A stretch of 64,000 nt of DNA, taken from assembly GCA_030407085.1 (NCBI GenBank), contig CM059586.1:11922001-11986000 (forward strand), in the 5' to 3' direction. The notes under the pieces are model-generated. The model was given only the letters and a program-made list of their open reading frames with translations. It ran no database searches and was not told the origin of the DNA. The first letter of the stretch is position 1. Every line of letters begins with the position of its first letter. This document shows positions 56,917 through 64,000 of this stretch, piece after piece. This DNA comes from Trichopria drosophilae. Lineage: Eukaryota > Arthropoda > Insecta > Hymenoptera > Diapriidae. The translations under genes were made by a program, and so were the position numbers.

Positions 56917-59900
56917 GTGAGGGGGGTGGTATGGAATGTGGCGGGGTTAAAGAAAAAAGAAGAGGATTTTTGGGAGTATTTAAAAGGGTTCGAGGTAATT
57001 GGTCTGACAGAGACGTGGATAGATGAAATGGGCTGGGAAAAGATAAAAGAAAAGATGCCAGAGGGATGGAAGTGGAAATGCCAGCCAGCAAGAAGAGAGA
57101 AGGTGAAAGGGAGAGCCAGAGGGGGCATTATAACAGGTGTGAGGATGGAGCTAGATGAGAAAGAGACTAGGAGTGAAGAAAGGGAGGGGATTCAAGAAAG
57201 AGTTATTGAGATAGAGAAAGAGAGATGGAGGGTAGTTGTAGTATACAATAGGGAAGGAAAGAAAGAATTGCTAGATGAGGTGAAGGAAATTATTAAAGAA
57301 GAAGAGGAACAGCTATTGGTTCTGATAGGCGATTTCAATGCTAGAATAGGAAAAGAGGGAGGATGGGACAGAGGAGGGGAGGAAGGAATAGAAGAAGGAG
57401 AGGAGAGAAGTTCAAAAGATGAAATAAGAAACAGACAAGGGAGGGATCTGATCGAGATGATAGAAGAAAGGGGATGGATGGTTCTAAACGGAGAAAAATA
57501 TGGTGATGAAGAAGGGGAGTGGACGTACGAAAAGGTGGAAAAGAAATCAGTTATAGATTATGGAATAGTGAACTGGGAGGCATGGCAGAGAGTGGAGAAA
57601 TTTGAGGTAGGATGTAGGGTGGAATCAGACCACCAGCCGTTGATATTTGAAATGAGTAACCTTTATATAAGAAAAGAGGAGTTATATAGAGAAGAGGAGA
57701 TGATTCAAGATTGGTCAGAGGAGGGTGTAAAGGAGTTTAGAGAGAAGATGAAGGAGATAGAATGGATGAGGAATGGAGTAGAAGAAGAATGGAAGGAGGT
57801 AGAAAGAGAAATAATGAAGGCGGTTAAATTAAGAAGAAAAGGAAAGGGGAGACAAATTGGATGGTGCCCGTGGTGGGATAAAGAGTGTAAAGAGAAGAAA
57901 AAGGAGGCAAATGGGATGAGAAGAAGGTATAGAAAAGATCGACAGAAAGGATATGATGATTATATAAAGTGTAGAAGAGAATATAGAAGATTATGTACGA
58001 AAAAAGAGGATGAGTACAGCAAAAAAGAGGAAAAGGAAATAGAGAACATAAAGTCGGAAGCAGAGGCTTGGGAATTCATTAATAGAGGAAGGAAAAAAAG
58101 GGAGGGGATATGTAAGAAAATAGAAATGGAGGAGTGGGAAAGGTATTTCAAGAATATCTTAGGAGGGTTAGAGGAAAAGACGAAAGCTGGGAAGAGAAAT
58201 AAAGAGGCAAATAGAAAGGAAGGAGAAGGGATTAGTCAAGAGGAGGTAAATATGGGAATTAAGAGATTGAAAAGGGGAAAGGCAGCGGGATTGGATGGGA
58301 TAAGAAATGAAGTGTGGAAAGAAGGCGGGGAAAAGATTAGGGAAAAGTTAGGGAGGATAATAAATTCAGTGTGGGAGGGGGAAGGGTTGCCGGAAATATG
58401 GAGAGTAGGGGTAGTCGTACCAATTTGGAAGAGAGGGGATAAAAAAGATGTAAGTAATTATAGAGGTGTCACACTAACAAGTACGGGGTACAAACTATAT
58501 GCGAATATACTGAACAAGAGATTAGTGAAAGAATTGGATGACAACGGAGGCTGGTGTAGGTCACAGGCAGGTTTCAGGAAAGGAAGGGGAACAGTGGAGA
58601 ATATAAAAGTTTTGAAGCATATAGTGGGAAAAAGATTAAAGAAGAAAGAAAAAGTTTACGCATTGTTCTTAGATCTTAAGGCGGCCTTTGACAAAGTGGA
58701 TAGGGAAGTATTATGGGAAATGATGAGAAAAAGGGGGATAAACGAAGGCATGATAGATAGAGTAATGGAAATCTACGAGGTCACGAGTTGTGTAGTAAAA
58801 GTGGGAGGAAAAACGTCAAAGGAATTTTGGACAGAACAAGGGGTAAGACAAGGATGTCCGTTAAGTCCAACGCTTTTTAACATTTATATAGCGGATATAG
58901 AAGAAGAGATGAGAAAGGGAAGGGGAGGAGTTAGACTGGATAAGGATAAAATATGGACAATAGAATATGCGGATGATATTGTAATGGTAGCTGAGGAGGA
59001 AGAAGGGCTAAGGGATATGATCAGAAGGGTGAAAAGGTATTTGGAAGGGAAAAAGTTAGAAATAAGTCCGGAAAAGTCAAAGGTCATGGTATTTAAATAT
59101 CCGGGAGGAAGGGAAAAGGAAAGATTCTGGTGGTGGGGAAATAAAAGGTTAGAAGAGGTGAAAAAATATAATTATTTAGGATACAAAATGGTCAATAGCG
59201 GAGGAGATAAAGAACATATTAGAGAGAGGGTACGAAGAGCGAGAGTGGCGATGGGGTGGGTGTGGAGTTTTGGAGAGAGGAAATTTAAGGGGGATGTAAG
59301 ATGGAGGCTAAAGCTTTTCGATAGTATTGTTAAGGGTATCTTATTCTATGGAGTAGAGATATGGGGTTATAAGGAATGGAAGGAGATAGAAGCGATGCAA
59401 GAGAGATACTTGAAGTGGGTATTAGGGTTGGAGAGGACGACGCCAGGATACATAGTGAGGGAGGAATTAAAGAGAAATAAATTAAGAGTGGAGACAGGAT
59501 GGCGAGCGGGAAGGGGGGAGGAAAAAATACAGAAAGGAGAAGGAGGAGAGCTCGGAAAATTATGCATGCTGGAGAGAAGGAAGGATGAAAGGAAAAGAGA
59601 AATGAAAGAATGGTCAAGGGAGAGTATAGAAAGAAGAGATTATATGTGGAGAGTAGGGGAAAGTGAGGTAAGCCTAGAGGAATATGGGGAAAGCAAATGG
59701 GATAGGGTAAGAGAAAGGGATATCGAGGTGGATGAGCAAGAGAGAGGAGAAATGGTAAGAAGAACAAGATCATGCAAGAATTACGAAAGGACAACGGGAA
59801 TACCAGAGTACATAAGGAGGAGTGCCAGAAAGGAAGGGAAAAAGTTGGTAAGGATAGCAAGGTGGAGATGTGGAAATGAAGAGAGAGGGAATAAGTATTG

Positions 59901-60120
59901 GATGAAGGAAGAAGAAAGAAGATGTAGATTGTGCGGGAAGGAAAAAGAAGATGTACAACATCTGAAGAGAAATTGTGATATGGTAGAGGAAAAACTAGGA
60001 AGAAATTTCGAGTTGCTAAATGAGGATGGCAGAGGATATGAATGGATGGAGAAGATAGAAAAATTAAGAGAGGAGAGAGAGAGAGAGAGAGAGGGGGAGG
60101 GGGAAAGAGAGTGCGAATGA
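56917..60120 (+). CDS. LINE ORF2: APE endonuclease and reverse transcriptase
   Basis: Numbering from the GTG at 56917, residues 4-10 (VVWNVAG) carry the first endonuclease Asn, 31-34 (TETW) the metal-binding Glu, 138-142 (GDFNA) the Asp/Asn pair, and 237-239 (SDH) the catalytic His. The reverse transcriptase spans about 440-730: AAGLDG 456-461, LDLKAAFDKV with Asp586, RQGCPLSP near 645, and YADD 684-687. A C-X2-C-X8-H-X4-C knuckle lies at 1003-1020. It nicks target DNA and primes cDNA on it. No RNase H is seen. The first in-frame ATG is at 57028, which would delete the first two endonuclease motifs; the frame is open upstream to 56794 with no ATG. GTG is therefore only a label, and entry by -1 frameshift from ORF1 is the likely route. 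The C terminus ends in a GA microsatellite. Confidence 0.9.
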   Translation: MRGVVWNVAGLKKKEEDFWEYLKGFEVIGLTETWIDEMGWEKIKEKMPEGWKWKCQPARREKVKGRARGGIITGVRMELDEKETRSEEREGIQERVIEIEKERWRVVVVYNREGKKELLDEVKEIIKEEEEQLLVLIGDFNARIGKEGGWDRGGEEGIEEGEERSSKDEIRNRQGRDLIEMIEERGWMVLNGEKYGDEEGEWTYEKVEKKSVIDYGIVNWEAWQRVEKFEVGCRVESDHQPLIFEMSNLYIRKEELYREEEMIQDWSEEGVKEFREKMKEIEWMRNGVEEEWKEVEREIMKAVKLRRKGKGRQIGWCPWWDKECKEKKKEANGMRRRYRKDRQKGYDDYIKCRREYRRLCTKKEDEYSKKEEKEIENIKSEAEAWEFINRGRKKREGICKKIEMEEWERYFKNILGGLEEKTKAGKRNKEANRKEGEGISQEEVNMGIKRLKRGKAAGLDGIRNEVWKEGGEKIREKLGRIINSVWEGEGLPEIWRVGVVVPIWKRGDKKDVSNYRGVTLTSTGYKLYANILNKRLVKELDDNGGWCRSQAGFRKGRGTVENIKVLKHIVGKRLKKKEKVYALFLDLKAAFDKVDREVLWEMMRKRGINEGMIDRVMEIYEVTSCVVKVGGKTSKEFWTEQGVRQGCPLSPTLFNIYIADIEEEMRKGRGGVRLDKDKIWTIEYADDIVMVAEEEEGLRDMIRRVKRYLEGKKLEISPEKSKVMVFKYPGGREKERFWWWGNKRLEEVKKYNYLGYKMVNSGGDKEHIRERVRRARVAMGWVWSFGERKFKGDVRWRLKLFDSIVKGILFYGVEIWGYKEWKEIEAMQERYLKWVLGLERTTPGYIVREELKRNKLRVETGWRAGRGEEKIQKGEGGELGKLCMLERRKDERKREMKEWSRESIERRDYMWRVGESEVSLEEYGESKWDRVRERDIEVDEQERGEMVRRTRSCKNYERTTGIPEYIRRSARKEGKKLVRIARWRCGNEERGNKYWMKEEERRCRLCGKEKEDVQHLKRNCDMVEEKLGRNFELLNEDGRGYEWMEKIEKLREEREREREGEGERECE

Positions 60121-60425
60121 CAAAAATTGAAGTGATGTAAAAATGGGAAAGGAAAAGAATGAGTAAACGAGAGAGAGTTAGTGAAATGAATGAATGATTG
60201 TATAAAGAAAAGTTTGAATGAGGAAGTGAATGAATGAACGATTGTGGTGAATAATTGAATAATTGAACGATTGTGGTGAATAATGAATGAAAAATTGAGT
60301 GAATGAAGGAATGGGAGGAATAATCGAGTGCGAAAAGAATTGTAAAACAAGGGAATGCGTAAAAGTGAATGAATATAAGAATGTAAAGGATGGGAAGTCC
60401 TAATTGTAAACACGCAAGTGAAGGC

Positions 60426-60431
60426 AATAAA
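60426..60431 (+). terminator. Polyadenylation signal of the LINE
   Basis: AATAAA lies ten bases before the right target-site duplication. No poly(A) tail follows; the element ends GACACATATA. Confidence 0.55.
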
Positions 60432-60441
60432 GACACATATA

Positions 60442-60456
60442 TAGTAGAAAATAAAT
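60442..60456. repeat. Right target-site duplication of the LINE
   Basis: TAGTAGAAAATAAAT, identical to 55167-55181. Confidence 0.85.
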
Positions 60457-63400
60457 TATAATAAATATACAATCAGACAATGCTAATAATATTATCACCA
60501 GAAAAATATAAAACCCGTTATCGATATTAAATTTTAATTTGTTTCAAAAATACTAAATCATCTGCTGATAAGTAATTATAAGCAGTAATAATATAAAAAC
60601 TGGTTTTATTTTTCACTTTCATGTTATATAACTTAACTCAGCGTTTTTACAGTTATTACGCCGTGTGAGTGTTTATTAAAGGGCTTTCGAGTTATGCAAA
60701 TCTTTTTAATATTTTGACGTATGATGATTATTTCTCTAGCTATAGCCACATAAAGCGAAAAATTCCTATTTTTGCGATTTTCCAGGTGTATTTCATTCTA
60801 TTATGTAGCTAAAAAAAAGATCACAGGTCAAAATATCACAAATATAAATCGTAGAGAGCTTAAGAAAATTGTATAATGAAGACTCGTCGAAATGATTTTA
60901 AATGACGTAAAGTTTAATGCATACATGGTAACACGAATGTAATTTATAAATGCAAATTTTGTAAATGCTTATTAGTTTTAAAAAACCATCTAGTAGAATA
61001 CGATTTTTTTATTTATCGCTCTCTTTTTCAAATTACAATATCATACTCAAAGTTTCTAATATCCTAACAGCACTAATTACCTTAATTAAGGTGTCTATAC
61101 ACGATACGCATTATATATAATACGACTTTGTGTTTGCCGTTTCTAGTAGTCAAAATCTTTGCAATCAAGAGCCACAAATATTTGATACTCCACTCTGCCT
61201 GCCGAAGGGTCTAACTAAAATGATTTGCAGCAATTAATCCAGTACTGAAATGACGCACATATAATACAGGTTGTAGATTATTGGAAATCCGGATGGATTA
61301 CATAATTCAGTTAAAACATTTATTGAAATAAATACTTGTGAATAAATAACAAAACAATGATTATTTTTAGGGTACAAAATTCTTAGCATAGAAAGCAAAT
61401 TTTTATGTAAAAATGGAATATAATTAGCTCTGATATCGTACTTGTTACGTTTATACACTATTGATGGAACCACTCCAAAGTTCTCTAGGAATAATGTGCT
61501 GTAATTAAACGTAGTTTAATGATTCAGAATTTAGTTGTCTACTGTTTAAAGCCCCGCATATTAATTCCCACAAATCAGGTAAAGCATAACGTAGTATTTT
61601 CGATTAGCTGTTGTAACTGATAGGGAATAGTTCAGTTCTATAATTAGGAATATTTGAGTTTTTCAATAATTTCGAATCTGAACTTTAAGTTGCATATTAC
61701 CTATTTTTTCTTTAAAATTCCGTTTAAATTTAATTTTTACTGTCCAAATTGTTGATACATAATTTTGATATTTGTTTAAATTATTCTATAATTATTACAA
61801 GATTGGACCAATGATTCAATCGATAAAAAACTGTACAAAAACTGTTTACAAAGTTTCAGTGAAAAGCCACTTAAATATTGACATACCAAAGTGAACTGAC
61901 TTTATAAAATTTTTATTTTTTGATCTAAATGTGATTTTATTTTACAATTGTATGATAAAATTAATCGAAAAATCATCTCTTTGAAACTCAGATAATAAGG
62001 TCTTGTTTATATATTATTGTCAGAAGAATATTCTCGCTAGTTTTCAATATTTCTTTTCCTGTAAGAAAGAATATTTTATGTAACTCATGCAGACGTTGTG
62101 TATCCTTTCCCTAGAGATCTTCGTTATATAAAATAAAATATCGCTTGCGGAGAAAAACCTTTAAACCACTTGTGGTAATGTTTTTACCATTCGTCTCTTA
62201 CACTTGCAAATATAGAACTCGAAATTTAAGCTTTCCTCACAATTTTTGAAACATTATTTTATTTAACCTGTTATTCGTAAGTATAAATTAAAAAAAGTGA
62301 TTTTCAAAATAATCATATTTAATGCTATCCGAAATCATTATTTGTATCTTATAAGGAAAATCATTTCTGGTCTTAAAGTAGCAACATTTTAACGTTAAAA
62401 TGTATGTTCAAGTGTATGTGACACTTCGTAAATTATTTAGTTAATATCGATATTGTATAAATAATATGAAAGGGCTATGGGATAGAAAAATTAAATTCCA
62501 AACATTCATAATGGAAATAACAAGCTCAAATAGCCCCTGGGTTTTTTTTAAAAGAACAATAGCTGAGTAAAGGTAATTTCTATCGTTATTTTATTTTTAC
62601 AATGCACTTGTTTTTATAAAATGCAACATGGAACAAATGATAAACAAGTGGTGTTATGAGGTTAGGTTACTAACGAAGTTGGTAGATTTTCTACTACTTA
62701 TACTCCAAAAGTTTTTTTAAACACGTGTTTTTTAAAGTTAATGATTATTTTTGTTCATGCCTGTGTGTACATGCAATAGAGTTTAAAAAGGATATAAGGA
62801 TATGGTTTTGACCTTTGAATTAGAATGATTTTTAATACAAACAATCGAAATAGGGATTTTTACAAACAATAAAAATAAAATCTAATGCCGAGTTATGATC
62901 ACAAACCTTTTAAAGGTAAATAATAGACAAACTATGCCAACGGTAAGTTTTTATTTTCCGATTTTCAACGTTTAATTTAATAACTTTAATGCAAATAATT
63001 TTGTACATTACAGTTAATCATAATTATACGTAGGCTCATATAGTTTTATGCATATATATTGTTAAAAAATTAACATGCTCATGTATTTATAGAGTCGAAA
63101 AACCTCAAAATTATCTTGAGGAAGGTGTAAAGAAAAAATGTTCATTTATGGGTTTCACAGACGTCGAATAATTTAATTAATATTTTTGTTATTTTATCTA
63201 GAAATTCACTCCTGGTTATTATAAAGTTTTAGAAAAAATTTACTTTTCCCAATATTCTATTAATTTTATCATCATATGGTAAGTTTTATTGGTAGAATTT
63301 TATTGGTGAATTCATTATTGAGAATTGTATTTATAATTATATAAATATTACTTCTTTACTATTTAGCAATACATTTCTGAAGAGGGCTTACATAAGAAGG

Positions 63401-64000
63401 TCTAAACATTAGAATTGTGTTCTTTTTTAACCTTTTTATCGATTGGAAAAAATTAACAGGAAGTACAAGGACCGCTAATACCTATGAAAATTACATTACA
63501 CGGTAAAACGCTTTTAAAGGATGGCGTTGATTTTTGAAAACAGATTAAAAAAGAAACACAATCAAAATAATTTTATGTTTCTGTAGAAAAACAAACAAAT
63601 ACATTAATACGCCTCTCAACAAGATTTTTGTTTATAAAAAGACGACAATTTGTTTTTCTTAACAAAAAATGTGTATATAAAATATTTTTCTCTCTGAAAT
63701 TAAAAAGTAATATTAAACGTGGTATATTTTTTATATATAAATTTCACAGGGAATCGCCCATACAAGGTAGTATTAAATCATTATTTACTCGCAGACTAGT
63801 ATAAGTTTATAAAATTTATGGAAATTAAAAGTGTATGTAGCACAAAGATTTATAAAAAATTATAAAGAAATACCAAACGCATTATGCACTTGTAATTGGC
63901 AATTATTATGAGTGCATTCCATGAAATGTAATTAAAACGAAAACGTAATTATCAATTTATTGCAAATAAATTTAACAATATTTTATATGATTGTCCTAAA
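60457..64000. other. AT-rich non-coding stretch
   Basis: No supported gene, RNA or repeat with defined ends. The minus-strand frame at 61234-61473 has no recognised domain. Confidence 0.45.

Larger units (their letters stand above)
55182..60441 (+). mobile_element. Full-length non-LTR retrotransposon (LINE), apparently intact
   Basis: About 5.26 kb between two perfect 15-bp target duplications. Order: about 560-bp 5' UTR, ORF1 (55742-56806), ORF2 (56917-60120, frame open from 56794) and a 3' UTR of about 320 bp with AATAAA at 60426 and no long poly(A). Both ORFs lack internal stops. The sense strand is overwhelmingly purine. A short AGTATATAGTATATAGTAG stretch follows the left duplication and may be junction sequence, so the true 5' end could be near 55200. 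APE endonuclease plus reverse transcriptase and no RNase H place it among APE-type LINEs; I cannot name the clade. Confidence 0.9.

Noticed and set aside
56917..56919. GTG as the real ORF2 start codon
   Set aside because: Non-AUG initiation at GUG is weak in eukaryotes and the frame stays open upstream to 56794; frameshift entry is more likely.
59330..60472. Long minus-strand frame of 380 residues opposite ORF2, and the 190-210 residue ones nearby
   Set aside because: Same cause: open by base composition, S/L/F/P-rich, and opposite a clear reverse transcriptase.

Overview
The window looks like AT-rich nuclear DNA from an arthropod, most likely an insect. The evidence is long gene-poor stretches, one spliced-looking ankyrin gene relic, Penelope-like and non-LTR retroelements, and dense populations of small terminal-inverted-repeat (TIR) elements, many flanked by TTAA or TA. 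A hymenopteran host would fit the very purine-rich LINE and the TTAA MITE load, but that is inference. No confident intact host protein gene is visible, and I saw no rRNA, tRNA or CRISPR array.

Layout. 0.4-1.5 kb: a candidate 5' exon with a donor site and a frame-broken ankyrin-repeat gene, cut off by transposon-like sequence at 1.5-2.0 kb. 2-11 kb: AT-rich DNA with several MITEs. 11.1-12.2 kb: a 5'-truncated Penelope-like element on the plus strand. 15.1-24.3 kb: a cluster of inverted-repeat elements, several of them nested. 27.5-28.7 kb: a second Penelope-like fragment on the minus strand. 29.8-33.7 kb: foldback elements and a dead LINE split by a MITE. 34.7-35.2 kb: a GC-raised island. 35.5-43.4 kb: dispersed repeats and MITEs. 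47.4-48.5 kb: a large foldback carrying a MITE in one arm, so the other arm records the empty site. 49-53 kb: a GC-raised patch, a LINE relic and more MITEs. 53-55 kb and 60.5-64 kb: AT-rich DNA with nothing recognised.

The most informative object is a complete, apparently intact non-LTR retrotransposon at 55.2-60.4 kb with a perfect 15-bp target-site duplication. Its sense strand is extremely purine-rich. ORF1 encodes a coiled-coil/RRM-like nucleic-acid-binding protein. ORF2 encodes an APE-type endonuclease, a reverse transcriptase with a YADD box and a C-terminal zinc-knuckle. ORF2 has no AUG that keeps the first endonuclease motifs. Its frame is open back into the end of ORF1, where A-AAU-UUC, matching the consensus for -1 ribosomal frameshifting, directly precedes the ORF1 stop codon. 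This suggests ORF2 is made as an ORF1-ORF2 fusion.

A second theme is modular reuse. Several elements with different termini carry the same internal block, which contains ATGGCGGATCC-type motifs resembling YY1/Pho sites. A third is that both Penelope-like relics end in the same short motif, and one copy keeps a hammerhead-ribozyme-like core.
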